A stretch of 64,000 nucleotides of DNA from Microbacterium marinilacus. Lineage in GTDB: Bacteria > Actinomycetota > Actinomycetes > Actinomycetales > Microbacteriaceae. This document shows positions 18,929 through 27,998 of this stretch, in pieces (the first letter of the stretch is position 1; the number at the start of each line of letters is the position of its first letter). Both the position numbers and the translations under genes were made by a program. The notes under the pieces are model-generated. The model saw nothing but the letters and a program-made list of their open reading frames with translations. It did no database searches and had not been told where the DNA came from. The stretch covers positions 124,001 through 188,000 of the forward strand of contig NZ_JAIJZW010000003.1 in the NCBI RefSeq assembly GCF_019753765.1. The letters run 5' to 3'.

Positions 18929-20341
18929 ATGGGGATCTCGCGACGCACCTTCCTCGTCGGCGCCGGCGCCGGCGCCGTCGCCGTCCTGCTCGCTTCGTGC
19001 ACGGGTGAGCAGCCCACGCCGCCCGGGCCGACGACCACGGCGCCCGATCCGTCGCCGTCGACGCCTCCCCCCACGGCCTCCGCCATCGTGCCGGCGGCGT
19101 TCGCGCGCAGCGCGTGGGCGGAGGACCCGTTCGCGCGCGGCGCTGTCAGCTTCACGCCTCCGACGGCCTCGCCCGCCGACCGGGAGGCGCTCGCGCAGCC
19201 CGTGGACGGCCGGCTCTTCTTCGCCGGCGAGGCCACCGACACCGAGGCGCCCGGCACGATGCGCGGCGCGTACGACAGCGGCCGTCGCGTCGCCGACGAG
19301 GTGATCGACGTGGCGGCCGACGGCGAGCGGGTCGCCGTGGTCGGCGCCGGCATCGCCGGGGCGATCGCGGCTCGGCGCCTCGTGGAGGCCGGCTACGACG
19401 TGGTGGTGATCGAGGCGCGCGACCGGGTGGGCGGGCGCGTGCACTCGTCAGACGAGACCTGGGCGCCCGAGGGCGCCGAGCCGGGCGAGGGCGTCGTCCC
19501 CCAGCTCGGCGCGTGGCTGCTCACCGAGGACGACGTGCGCAGCGACGTCGGTCAGCGCCTGACCGTCCTGGGCCTGCGCACGGCATCGCTCGACGACGAG
19601 CTCGCCGTGTCGCCCGACGGCGAGGTCGAGGTGCCGTCCTCCGACGCCGTCACGGTGGCCCTCGAACAGGCGGGCACCGCCGCGTCGGACGAGTCGCTCG
19701 CCGACGCGCTCGAGGCGGCCGGCGCCGATCTCGACGACCCCGCCCTGGCGTCGCTGCTGGCCGACCTGGCGGCGACGTCGGGCGCCGACGCCGCCGAGCT
19801 GTCGAGCTGGTATCCGCCGGTCCTGCCCGCCCCCGCGCTCGACGCGGTCGTCGAGGACATGGCCCCCCTGGCCGAGATGCCGCTCACCGACCTGCAGGTG
19901 ATGCGTCAGACCGCGGTCGTCGGGGTCGTGCACGACGACACCGGCGTCAGCCTCCGGCTCGGCACCGGCGAGGCGCTGTCGGTCGACCGCGTGGTCCTGA
20001 CCGTGCCGCTCGGAGTGCTGAAGGACGAGGGCATCGAGTTCGAGCCGCCGCTGCCGTTTGCGCACCGCGGCGCGATCGCGGCGCTCGGCATGGGCGACGT
20101 CGAGACCGTGTGGCTGCGCTTCGACGACGACTTCTGGCAGACCGACGCCGCCGTCTGGCACGTCGTCGGCGGCGACGCGACGATCCGTACGTGGATCAAC
20201 CTGCGGCCGGCGACCGGCGAGAACGTGCTGGTCGGGCGCGTGGGCGGCGAGGCCGCCCGCGAGCTCGCCGCGCTCTCGGACGACGAGGTCGTCGCCCGCG
20301 CCGTCGCCTCACTGAGCGCGTTCGCCCCCGCCGCCGGCTGA
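18929..20341 (+). CDS. Tat-exported flavin amine oxidase, circularly permuted
   Basis: 470 residues. It starts with a twin-arginine signal (SRRTFLVGAGAGAVAVLLASC) ending in a lipobox, so a Tat-exported lipoprotein is likely. Next comes what is normally the C-terminal end of amine oxidases: DPFARGAVSF (66-75) and FFAGEATDTEAPGTMRGAYD (97-116). Only after it comes the usual N-terminal FAD fold, VAVVGAGIAG (135-144) and EARDRVGGRVHS. The rest of the substrate domain then runs to FWQTDAAVWHVVGG and ends where a normal enzyme would continue into GEAT. All parts are present in permuted order. ATG 18929 follows a TAGGGT hexamer; GTG 18923 is an alternative. The 3' end overlaps the convergent Pr6Pr gene by 33 bases. 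Substrate unknown, presumably an amine. Confidence 0.85.
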   Translation: MGISRRTFLVGAGAGAVAVLLASCTGEQPTPPGPTTTAPDPSPSTPPPTASAIVPAAFARSAWAEDPFARGAVSFTPPTASPADREALAQPVDGRLFFAGEATDTEAPGTMRGAYDSGRRVADEVIDVAADGERVAVVGAGIAGAIAARRLVEAGYDVVVIEARDRVGGRVHSSDETWAPEGAEPGEGVVPQLGAWLLTEDDVRSDVGQRLTVLGLRTASLDDELAVSPDGEVEVPSSDAVTVALEQAGTAASDESLADALEAAGADLDDPALASLLADLAATSGADAAELSSWYPPVLPAPALDAVVEDMAPLAEMPLTDLQVMRQTAVVGVVHDDTGVSLRLGTGEALSVDRVVLTVPLGVLKDEGIEFEPPLPFAHRGAIAALGMGDVETVWLRFDDDFWQTDAAVWHVVGGDATIRTWINLRPATGENVLVGRVGGEAARELAALSDDEVVARAVASLSAFAPAAG

Positions 20342-21085
20342 CGATCGCTGCCTGCGCCTCGTGCGCCTCGTGCGCCGCGCGAATCGGCGGCGGCTGAGCA
20401 GCACGAGCGTGACCGAGACGATCGCGAACACCCCGAGCGCCAGGGCGCTCGTGAGCAGGAACTCTCCCGGCCCGCTCACCTGCCGCAGGTCGAGGAAGTA
20501 GTAGGGGTACCAGCCGATCAGCGAGCCCCGCCACATCGTGATCCCGCCCCACAGCACGGGGTATGCGAGCACGATGCCCACCACCCGCCAGGGCGCGGGT
20601 CGCCGCCCGGCGGCGAACGCCCAGTCGACCAGGGCCAGCACCGGCACCCAGAAGTGCAGCAGCTGATCCGACCAGGGCACGTCGATGCGGATCGCCCGTT
20701 CCCCCGCCTGCCAGACGAGGAACCCGAACACGATGCCGGCCGTCGTCGTCCAGCTCAGTGCGATCGTGCGCGCCATCGTGAGCCAGCGCGGGTCGGTCAT
20801 GCGGTGCAGCGCGTCGAAGCCCGAGATCGCCCAGACGCACGTGAACAGGATGTTCGACTGCATGGTCAGGTACGCCAGGAAGTTCGCACCGGCGATGGTG
20901 TTCGAGCTGAGACCCCACAGCAGGCGGTGCACGAGCGCCACGACGCACACGACCGCGATGGCCAGGCGGATCCAGCCGGTCACGGCGGGATGCCACCAGT
21001 CGAGCGCGGCGAGGCGCTGCCATCTGAGGCTCGGGCGTGATGTCACCGTCTGGGCGCTCTCCGATCCGGCGCTCGGGTGCGCCAT
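20309..21085 (-). CDS. Pr6Pr family membrane protein
   Basis: 258-residue polytopic membrane protein with about six hydrophobic segments and family marks FLAYLTMQSNILFTCVWAIS (about 69-88), HFWVPVLALVDW (about 143-154) and WYPYYFLDL (about 193-201). These match the Pr6Pr/FAR-17a/AIG1-like group, some eukaryotic members of which are lipid hydrolases; the bacterial function is not established. A TAGACT hexamer seven bases before the ATG suggests a leaderless message. The Arg-rich tail (RRRFARRTRRTRRRQR) lies in the overlap with the amine oxidase gene and is probably cytoplasmic. Confidence 0.85.
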   Translation of the reverse strand: MAHPSAGSESAQTVTSRPSLRWQRLAALDWWHPAVTGWIRLAIAVVCVVALVHRLLWGLSSNTIAGANFLAYLTMQSNILFTCVWAISGFDALHRMTDPRWLTMARTIALSWTTTAGIVFGFLVWQAGERAIRIDVPWSDQLLHFWVPVLALVDWAFAAGRRPAPWRVVGIVLAYPVLWGGITMWRGSLIGWYPYYFLDLRQVSGPGEFLLTSALALGVFAIVSVTLVLLSRRRFARRTRRTRRRQRSSAGGGGERAQ

Positions 21086-21119
21086 TCGATCGAGTCTAGG
21101 AAAGCTCGGGCCCCGGCGC

Positions 21120-21150
21120 GGACGGCTTGACGCCCGCGCGTCGGCCGTCC
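21120..21150 (-). terminator. Hairpin downstream of the alcohol dehydrogenase
   Basis: GGACGGC (21120-21126) pairs with GCCGTCC (21144-21150), and the loop contains a second stem GACG/CGTC (21129-21132 with 21139-21142). It lies 65 bases past the dehydrogenase stop and before the Pr6Pr promoter. Confidence 0.55.
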
Positions 21151-21214
21151 TCGGTGCGGCGGCCCCTCATCGGTCCCGATCCGGGCGCGCGCGGAGCGGG
21201 GGCGGAGGGCCGTC

Positions 21215-22252
21215 TCAGCGGGACGGGTCGATCATCGTCATGCCGGCGCTGGCCGAGCGGTCCATCCCCGGCAGCAGCGCCGCGGCGTCGTCCAGCCCGA
21301 CGAGGCGCTCTATCAGCCGCTGCGGCTCGAGGGTGCCCGCCTCGATGAGCGCGAGCATCCCGGGATAGTCGGCGGCGGCCATGCCGTGGCTGCCGAGGAG
21401 ATCCAGCTCCCAGCCGATGACCCGGTCCATCGGCAGGCGCGGGTGACCCTCGCTCGCCGGCAGCAGGCCGATCTGCACGTGGCGGCCGCGCCGGCGCAGG
21501 CTGCGGATCGCGTCGGACGCGGTCTGCTCGAGACCCACCGCGTCCACCGAGACGTGGCCGCCGCCCCGGGTGATCCCGTGCACGGCCTCGGGGACGTCTC
21601 GCCCGTCGGACAGCACGGTGTGGTCGGCGCCGAGGCGACGGGCGAGGTCGAGGGCCGGGGGGTTGCGGTCGACGGCGACGACGTGGGCGCCGAGCGCGTG
21701 CGCGATCATCACCGCGCTGAGACCGACCCCGCCGGCGCCGACCACGGTGACCCACTCGCCCGCCTGCACCCGTGCCCGTGCCGCGAGGCCGCGATAGGCG
21801 GTGGCGAAGCGGCAGCCGAGGCTCGCCGCCGCCTCGTACGAGATCCCCTCGGGGATCGCGACGAGGTTGGTGTCGGCGGCGTGCAGCGCGACGAGCTCCG
21901 CGAACGATCCCCAGTGGGTGAACCCGGGCTGCTGCTGGTCCGGGCATACCTGCGCGTCGCCCCGCAGACACCATTCGCAGGCGCCGCAGCCGCACACGAA
22001 CGGCACGGTGACCCGGTCGCCGACCCGCCACGACGCGACGTCCTCGCCGACGGCCGTGACCACGCCGGCCAGCTCGTGTCCGGGCACGTGCGGCAGCGCG
22101 ATCTCGTCGTGCCCCGCCCAGGCGTGCCAGTCGCTGCGGCACAGCCCCGTGGCGTGCACGCGCACGACGACGCCGCCCGCCGGGGCGACGGGGTCGGCCA
22201 CGTCGCGCACCTCCGGGGCGGCGCCGATCTCGTCGAAGACCACGGCTCGCAT
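21215..22252 (-). CDS. Zinc-dependent alcohol dehydrogenase (MDR family)
   Basis: 345 residues, typical length. The N-terminal catalytic zinc site is at GLCRSDWHAW (Cys, about 37-46) and GHELAGVV (His, about 58-65). The structural zinc lobe has four spaced Cys in CGCGACEWCLRGDAQVC (about 85-101), and the Rossmann motif is VTVVGAGGVGLSA (about 165-177). It oxidises an alcohol or polyol with NAD(P). ATG 22252 is chosen for its ribosome site (GGGAGGT) and the usual MRAVVFDE opening. It is a solitary gene and its substrate is not readable from context. The 203 bases separating it from the LysR gene upstream hold no obvious gene. Confidence 0.93.
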   Translation of the reverse strand: MRAVVFDEIGAAPEVRDVADPVAPAGGVVVRVHATGLCRSDWHAWAGHDEIALPHVPGHELAGVVTAVGEDVASWRVGDRVTVPFVCGCGACEWCLRGDAQVCPDQQQPGFTHWGSFAELVALHAADTNLVAIPEGISYEAAASLGCRFATAYRGLAARARVQAGEWVTVVGAGGVGLSAVMIAHALGAHVVAVDRNPPALDLARRLGADHTVLSDGRDVPEAVHGITRGGGHVSVDAVGLEQTASDAIRSLRRRGRHVQIGLLPASEGHPRLPMDRVIGWELDLLGSHGMAAADYPGMLALIEAGTLEPQRLIERLVGLDDAAALLPGMDRSASAGMTMIDPSR

Positions 22253-22455
22253 GGCGACCTCCCTCTCGGCTCTCCGTTCCATTCTGCGCGTCGCGCGGGC
22301 GTGAGCATGACGCGGGGCGTCCGGTGTCCGCCACCCGTGTCAGCTGCGTCATCCCGCCGACCGCGGTCAGCCGGATCCTGCGTCGTGCCCGGTGACGGAC
22401 GTCCGGGGGGACGCGCGCCGGTGGATGGACGCCGACAGGGCGGCGCGCGGGCGGG

Positions 22456-23361
22456 TCAGGGGATGTGCACGCGGCGCTCGCCGAAGGCGCGGGAGAGCGC
22501 CGCGCGCGCCTCCGTCACGGACGGCGAGCCGGTCGTCGACGCACGCACGGACGTGAAGATCTCGCGGTGAGGCGACCCGGGGAGGTCGACCAGGCGCACG
22601 TCGGCCGCGTCGTCGGCCAGGGCGAGGTCGGGCACGAGGCCCACCGCGTGACCGGCCGAGATCAGCCGGATGTGCGCGAGCAGATCCGCGGCGGCGAAAC
22701 GCACGTCCGGCTCGAAGCCGGCCGCACGGCACTGCTGCATGGCCCACGCGCGGGCGGCCGTCCCCTCCGGCTCCATCACCCACGCCGCGTGGCGGGCGTC
22801 GGCCAGCGCCGCGATGCCGCTGCCGGGCGCCGCGGCCAGGCGGATCGGGTCGACGCCGAGCAGCTCGCGGTCGAGCCCGTCGCGATGCGGCCGCGTGTGA
22901 CCGGGGTACTGCTCGGCGATCGCGAGGTCATAGCCGCGCGCCTCCACCTCGAACAGCCCGGTCTCGGGCGGCACGACCGACACCTCCACGCGCAGGCCCG
23001 GCCGGGACTCGGCGAGGATCTCGAGCACGCGCGGCACGAGCGCCCGTGCCGCGGTCTGCAGCGCGGCGATCCGGACCGGTCCGATGCTCGGTGCGAGGAC
23101 GTCCAGGCCTCCCCGCACCTCCTCCTCGAGCGCCAGCACGCGTGCCGCATGCGCGGCGACCACCTCGCCCTGCGCCGTCAGGCGCACCCGCCGCCCGTCT
23201 GCCTGGAGCAGCGGCACCCCGACCTCGCGTTCCAGCTGCGAGAGCTGCTGCGAGACCGTCGACGGGCTGTAGCTGAGGGCCGCGGCGACCTCGGTGATGG
23301 TGCCGCGCAGCTGCAGCTCGCGCAGCAGCTGCAGACGCCTGGTGCTCCACGCCTCCGCCAT
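22456..23361 (-). CDS. LysR family transcriptional regulator, probable putA activator
   Basis: 301 residues. The N-terminal helix-turn-helix is at residues 5-60 (TITEVAAALSYSPSTVSQQL), followed by an effector-binding domain with IRIAALQTA-like and LLAHIRLISAGHAVGLVP stretches. It is divergent from putA with 99 bases between starts, a standard LysR layout, and is likely to sense proline or a breakdown product. TATCCT ending six bases before ATG suggests a leaderless message, and that hexamer overlaps the GATAGC dyad, so the gene is probably autoregulated. Confidence 0.9.
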   Translation of the reverse strand: MAEAWSTRRLQLLRELQLRGTITEVAAALSYSPSTVSQQLSQLEREVGVPLLQADGRRVRLTAQGEVVAAHAARVLALEEEVRGGLDVLAPSIGPVRIAALQTAARALVPRVLEILAESRPGLRVEVSVVPPETGLFEVEARGYDLAIAEQYPGHTRPHRDGLDRELLGVDPIRLAAAPGSGIAALADARHAAWVMEPEGTAARAWAMQQCRAAGFEPDVRFAAADLLAHIRLISAGHAVGLVPDLALADDAADVRLVDLPGSPHREIFTSVRASTTGSPSVTEARAALSRAFGERRVHIP

Positions 23362-23369
23362 TGTTCGAG

Positions 23370-23385
23370 GATAGCGAAAGCTATC
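23370..23385. promoter_or_regulatory. Operator dyad in the LysR-putA intergenic region
   Basis: GATAGC-GAAA-GCTATC is a perfect inverted repeat and overlaps the LysR -10 hexamer (TATCCT on the minus strand). It is the best candidate for the LysR recognition site governing both the regulator and putA. Confidence 0.7.
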
Positions 23386-23460
23386 GTGCGGAACTGCACG
23401 CTTTTCCTGAACGTTCACCGGTCGCACACTGGAGCGGTCCCCTCTGAGAAAGGCCCTCCC

Positions 23461-26400
23461 ATGAGCACCGAGTCGCCCCTCGGACCCCCTGCCGTCCAAG
23501 ACGAGGACGCCGCCCGCCCCGGCATCGACGCCGGCCTCGCCGAGGACGCGATCGCCCAGGTGCGCACGTGGCTCGCCGCCGCGCGCGACGAGAAGGTCGA
23601 CGCCGCCGCCAAGAACCTCGCCGGCGTGCTGCGGGACCCGAACGGCCTCGCCTTCACTGTCGGCTTCGTCGACGGCGTGGTGCGCCCCGAGGACCCTCGC
23701 GTCGCCGCCCGCAACCTCACGACGCTGGTGCCGCTGATCCCGTCGTTCCTGCCCGCCCCGCTGCGCGGCCTCATCCGCGTCGGCGCGTTCTTCGCCCCGA
23801 TCCTGCCGCGCATCGTCGTGCCCGCCAGCCGCGCCGTGCTGCGCGGCATGGTGCGCCACCTCATCGTCGACGCGCGCGACGAGAAGCTCGGCGGCGCCCT
23901 GTCGGAGATCACCGGCGACGGCATCCGCCTCAACGTCAACCTGCTGGGCGAGGCCATCCTCGGTCGCCGCGAGGCCGAGCGCCGCCTGGCGGGCACGCGT
24001 CGGCTCCTCGAGCGCGCCGACGTCGACTACGTCTCGATCAAGGTGTCGTCGACCGTCGCCCCGCACAGCCCGTGGGCCTTCGACGAGGCCGTCCACGACG
24101 CCGTCGAGGCGCTCGCGCCGCTCTACGACGTCGCCCGCGGGGGCGGCAAGTTCATCAACCTCGACATGGAGGAGTACAAGGACCTCGACCTCACGCTCGC
24201 GGTCTTCACGACGATCCTCTCTCGCCCCGAGAACCACGGGCTGGAGGCCGGCATCGTGCTGCAGGCGTACCTGCCCGACGCCCTCGGCGCCATGGTGCGC
24301 CTGCAGGAGTGGGCGGCCGACCGCGTCGCCCGCGGCGGCGCCCCGATCAAGGTGCGCGTGGTCAAGGGCGCGAACCTGCCGATGGAGCAGGTCGACGCCG
24401 AGACGCACGGCTGGCCCCTCGCGACGTGGCACAGCAAGCAGCACAGCGACGCCTCGTACAAGGCGGTGCTCGACTACGCCCTCACCGCCGACCGGGTGGG
24501 CAACGTGCGCATCGGCGTCGCCGGCCACAACCTGTTCGACATCGCGCTCGCGTGGCTGCTGGCGCGCCGTCGCGGCGCCGAGGGCGGCATCGAGTTCGAG
24601 ATGCTGCTCGGCATGGCGACGGCGCAGGCGGCGGTCGTCCGCCGCGAGGTCGGCTCGCTGCTGCTCTACACCCCGGTGGTGCACCCGGACGAGTTCGACG
24701 TGGCTATCGCGTACCTGATCCGCCGTCTCGAGGAGGGGGCGAGCCCCGAGAACTTCATGTCGGCGGTGTTCGACCTCGACACCGACCCGGCGCTCTTCGA
24801 GCGCGAGAAGGACCGCTTCCTCGAGTCGATCGCGCTGATGCCCGCGGGGGTGCCGTCGCCGAACCGCGTGCAGGACCGCCGTGAGCCGCAGGCCGACGGT
24901 GCGCGCGACGGCTTCCGCAACGCGCCCGACACCGACCCCAGCCTCGCCGGCAACCGCGAGTGGGCCGACGGGATCCGCTCGCGGATGGAGCGCTCCACGC
25001 TTGGCGTCGACACCGTCGAGGCGCACACCGTCTCGGACGGCGAGGCGCTCGAGGATATCGTCGACCGCGCGGTCACGGCGGGAGAGGCCTGGCGCGCGCT
25101 CGGCGCCGCCGGCCGCGCCGAGATCCTGCACCGCGCGGGCGACGTGCTCGAGGCCCGCCGCGCGGAGCTGCTCGAGGTCATGGGCTCGGAGGCCGGGAAG
25201 GTCATCGAGCAGGGCGACCCGGAGGTGTCGGAGGCGATCGACTTCGCGCACTACTACGCCGTCAGCGCCGAGCAGCTCGACCAGGTCGACGGCGCGACGT
25301 TCGAGCCCGCCCGCCTGACCGTGGTGACCCCGCCCTGGAACTTCCCCGTCGCGATCCCCGCCGGCTCCACGCTGGCGGCGCTCGCCGCGGGCTCGCCCGT
25401 GATCCTGAAGCCCGCTCGCGCCGCGCGCCGCTGCGGCGCCGTGCTCGCCGAGGCGCTGTGGGAGGCCGGCGTGCCGCGCGACGTGCTGCACTTCCTGCAG
25501 GTCGAGGGTCGCGAGCTGAGCGGCCGGCTGGTCTCGCACGAGAAGGTCGAGCGCGTGATCCTCACCGGCGGCTACGAGACGGCCGAGCTGTTCCGCTCGC
25601 TGCGCCGCGACCTGCCGCTGCTGGCGGAGACGAGCGGCAAGAACGCGATCATCGTGACCCCGAGCGCCGATCTCGACCTCGCGGCCAAGGACGTCGCGTA
25701 CTCGGCCTTCGGCCATGCGGGCCAGAAGTGCTCGGCGGCGTCGCTCGTCGTGCTCGTCGGGTCGGTCGCCGAGAGCGAGCGGTTCCGCCGCCAGCTGCTC
25801 GACGCCGTCGAGGGCTACGAGGTGGGCATGCCGTGGCAGGACGGATCGCGGATCGGGCCCCTCATCGGGCCCGCAGAGGGCAAGCTCGCCCGCGCGCTCA
25901 CGACGCTCGAGCCCGGTCAGACCTGGCTGCGTCAGCCGGAGAGGCTGGACGACGCCGGTGCGCTGTGGCGGCCGGGCATCCGCGACGGCGTGCGGGCGGG
26001 GTCGGAGTTCCACCTGACCGAGTACTTCGGCCCGGTGCTCGGCATCATGACCGCGGCGACACTCGACGAGGCGATCGACCTCGTGAACGCCATCGAGTAC
26101 GGCCTGACCTCGGGCCTGCACGCGCTGGACGATGCCGAGATCGCCCGGTGGCTCGAGCGGGTCGAGGCCGGCAACGCGTACGTCAACCGCGGCACCACCG
26201 GCGCGATCGTGCAGCGCCAGCCCTTCGGAGGCTGGAAGAAGTCGGCCGTCGGCGCGGGGACCAAGGCCGGAGGCCCGAGCTACCTGTACGGCCTCGGCAC
26301 GTGGCGAGACGTCGCGGTGCGCGAGGGCGCGGACGCGCTCGACGTGCTCGGCCGCCGGGCGACCACGGCGCTGGAGGACCAGGCCGACGCCGGATGGCTC

Positions 26401-26925
26401 ACGGCGGCGCTCCGCACCGACGTGTCCGCGTGGCGCGACGAGTTCGGTGTCGCGCGCGACGTGCAGGCGCTGGAGCTGGAGCAGAACGTGCTGCGGTACG
26501 CGCCGGTGCCGGTGACCGTGCGCTTCGAGGGCGACCGGATCGCGCATCTGATCCGCGTGGTCGCCGCCGGTGCGCGCACCGGCGCCCCGCTCGCGGTGAG
26601 CGCCGCCGGCGCGCTGCCGACCGCCGTGCGCCACTACCTGGCCGAGACGGGCGCCGAGCTCGCCGTCGAGGACGACGCCGCCTGGGCGCGGCGTGCCGCG
26701 GCGCTCACCGCGTCCGGCGGCCGCATCCGCCTGATCGGCGGATCGTCCGCGGCCGTGTACGACGCCACGGGCGGCGCGCCCAACGTCGCGGTGTACGACG
26801 GCCCGGTCGTCTCCGCCGGCCGCGTCGAGCTGCTCCCGTTCCTGCGCGAGCAGGCCGTGTCGATCACAGCCCACCGCTTCGGGAACCCGCGCCGGTACGA
26901 GGTGCCCGCGCTGAAGGGAGCCTGA
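23461..26925 (+). CDS. putA: Bifunctional proline dehydrogenase / glutamate semialdehyde dehydrogenase
   Basis: 1154 residues. Oxidises proline to pyrroline-5-carboxylate with FAD and then to glutamate with NAD. The proline dehydrogenase barrel covers roughly residues 90-460 (VDYVSIKVSS, KGANLPMEQVD, LGMATAQAAVV). The aldehyde dehydrogenase half begins near 510 and has the nucleophile in GHAGQKCSAAS (Cys757), with LAETSGKNAIIV upstream and QPFGGWKKSAVG near 920. The N-terminal ribbon-helix-helix repressor domain of enterobacterial PutA is absent, so control falls to the divergent LysR. A C-terminal extension of about 200 residues follows the dehydrogenase. ATG 23461 follows GAAAGG. Confidence 0.96.
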   Translation: MSTESPLGPPAVQDEDAARPGIDAGLAEDAIAQVRTWLAAARDEKVDAAAKNLAGVLRDPNGLAFTVGFVDGVVRPEDPRVAARNLTTLVPLIPSFLPAPLRGLIRVGAFFAPILPRIVVPASRAVLRGMVRHLIVDARDEKLGGALSEITGDGIRLNVNLLGEAILGRREAERRLAGTRRLLERADVDYVSIKVSSTVAPHSPWAFDEAVHDAVEALAPLYDVARGGGKFINLDMEEYKDLDLTLAVFTTILSRPENHGLEAGIVLQAYLPDALGAMVRLQEWAADRVARGGAPIKVRVVKGANLPMEQVDAETHGWPLATWHSKQHSDASYKAVLDYALTADRVGNVRIGVAGHNLFDIALAWLLARRRGAEGGIEFEMLLGMATAQAAVVRREVGSLLLYTPVVHPDEFDVAIAYLIRRLEEGASPENFMSAVFDLDTDPALFEREKDRFLESIALMPAGVPSPNRVQDRREPQADGARDGFRNAPDTDPSLAGNREWADGIRSRMERSTLGVDTVEAHTVSDGEALEDIVDRAVTAGEAWRALGAAGRAEILHRAGDVLEARRAELLEVMGSEAGKVIEQGDPEVSEAIDFAHYYAVSAEQLDQVDGATFEPARLTVVTPPWNFPVAIPAGSTLAALAAGSPVILKPARAARRCGAVLAEALWEAGVPRDVLHFLQVEGRELSGRLVSHEKVERVILTGGYETAELFRSLRRDLPLLAETSGKNAIIVTPSADLDLAAKDVAYSAFGHAGQKCSAASLVVLVGSVAESERFRRQLLDAVEGYEVGMPWQDGSRIGPLIGPAEGKLARALTTLEPGQTWLRQPERLDDAGALWRPGIRDGVRAGSEFHLTEYFGPVLGIMTAATLDEAIDLVNAIEYGLTSGLHALDDAEIARWLERVEAGNAYVNRGTTGAIVQRQPFGGWKKSAVGAGTKAGGPSYLYGLGTWRDVAVREGADALDVLGRRATTALEDQADAGWLTAALRTDVSAWRDEFGVARDVQALELEQNVLRYAPVPVTVRFEGDRIAHLIRVVAAGARTGAPLAVSAAGALPTAVRHYLAETGAELAVEDDAAWARRAAALTASGGRIRLIGGSSAAVYDATGGAPNVAVYDGPVVSAGRVELLPFLREQAVSITAHRFGNPRRYEVPALKGA

Positions 26926-26934
26926 CCGGCGGAT

Positions 26935-26970
26935 GTGCGGGCCCGTGGTCATGGTGCCGCGGGCCCGCAC
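26935..26970. terminator. Bidirectional hairpin between putA and the SDR gene
   Basis: GTGCGGGCCCG (26935-26945) pairs perfectly with CGGGCCCGCAC (26960-26970) around a 14-base loop, between two convergent stops 60 bases apart. Likely terminates both. Confidence 0.8.
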
Positions 26971-26985
26971 GCCGTGGGGCGTCGG

Positions 26986-27798
26986 TCAGACGCGGCGCCA
27001 GTCGTCCGAGCGCATGCTCGCTCCGGCCATCGGGCCCATCTGCAGCACGCCGCCGTCCACGGGCCAGCTGGCGCCCGTGACATAGGACGCGGCGGGCGAT
27101 CCCAGGAAGGCGACCACCGCGGCGATCTCCTCCGGCACGCCGGGCCGGCCCATCGGGATGCCCGGCCGCTCGGTCGCTGACGCGTCGGCGGGATCGATGC
27201 CGGTCATCGGCGTGGCGATCATCCCGGGGGCGACGGCGTTGACCGTGATGCCGTGCTCGGCGAGCTCGATGGCCATGGTCTTCAGCAGGCCGCCGAGGCC
27301 GTGCTTGGCGGCGTCGTAGGCGCTCGAGCCGATCTTGGGCTGATGCTCGTGCACGCTCGTCACGCCGATGATGCGTCCCCCGCGCCCGGCGGCGACCATC
27401 CGTCGCGCCGCGCGCTGCATGACGATGAAAGCGCCGTCGAGGTTCGTGCCGACGACCTTCCGCCAGCCGTCGAGCTCCGCGTCGAGGAACGGCACGCTGT
27501 CGCCGGTGCCCGCGTTGTTGACGAAGACGTCCACCCCGCCGAGCTCGTCGGCGATCCGGTCGATCACGTCGCCGCAGTCGGGGACGTCGCTGACGTCCAA
27601 GCGGGCGACGACCGCGCGGCGCCCCTCCGCCTCGACGAGCCGCGCGGTCTCCTGTGCGCCCTCCTCGTCGCTGTGCCAGGTCACGCCGACGTCGAGGCCG
27701 GCGCGCGCGAAGGCGACGGCGGTCGCCCTCCCGATGCCCGAGTCGGATGCGGTGACGATCGCGGTGGAGGGCTGGAAGCTCAGCGGTTCGGTGCTCAT
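26986..27798 (-). CDS. Short-chain dehydrogenase/reductase
   Basis: 270-residue NAD(P)-dependent oxidoreductase. The nucleotide motif is TASDSGIG (about 15-22), where Ala replaces the usual first Gly; NNAG is at about 92-95, the catalytic Ser at GVTSVHEH and the YxxxK pair in SAYDAAKHG. The PVDGG ending is typical of glucose-dehydrogenase-like SDRs. ATG 27798 has TGGACT ending six bases upstream, consistent with a leaderless message. It is divergent from pcaI, sharing a 200-base region with the IclR-type operator, so it may be coregulated. Substrate unknown. Confidence 0.88.
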   Translation of the reverse strand: MSTEPLSFQPSTAIVTASDSGIGRATAVAFARAGLDVGVTWHSDEEGAQETARLVEAEGRRAVVARLDVSDVPDCGDVIDRIADELGGVDVFVNNAGTGDSVPFLDAELDGWRKVVGTNLDGAFIVMQRAARRMVAAGRGGRIIGVTSVHEHQPKIGSSAYDAAKHGLGGLLKTMAIELAEHGITVNAVAPGMIATPMTGIDPADASATERPGIPMGRPGVPEEIAAVVAFLGSPAASYVTGASWPVDGGVLQMGPMAGASMRSDDWRRV

Positions 27799-27960
27799 GC
27801 GGCCAGTCCACCGGCCGAGGCCCGCCGGGGGAACGCCCTTGACAGGCCGCCCGGCCCGTATGGCGCCGGCCGTGTCCATCGCCGCGGCGCGTCGCCGCCG
27901 TCCGGCCGGCGTTGTGCGCGGATCGGACGACGCGATACGGTATTCGCAGAACGCACAGAT

Positions 27961-27975
27961 GTTCGCACAGCGAAC
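27961..27975. promoter_or_regulatory. IclR-type operator upstream of pcaI
   Basis: GTTCGC-ACA-GCGAAC is a perfect 15-base inverted repeat located 23 bases before the pcaI start. An imperfect related half-site (GAACGCACA) lies just upstream. It fits a binding site for the IclR-type regulator encoded at 30808. Confidence 0.7.
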
Positions 27976-27998
27976 GGGCGGATCAGCGAGGAGGCCGG

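Noticed and set aside
18929..20341. Amine oxidase as a frameshifted or truncated gene
   Set aside because: The frame is open throughout, has a proper export signal, and the missing C-terminal motifs are found at the N-terminus, so permutation explains it better than decay.
22253..22455. Small gene in the gap between the alcohol dehydrogenase and the LysR gene
   Set aside because: Possible short frames have no ribosome site or recognisable sequence; nothing supportable is seen.
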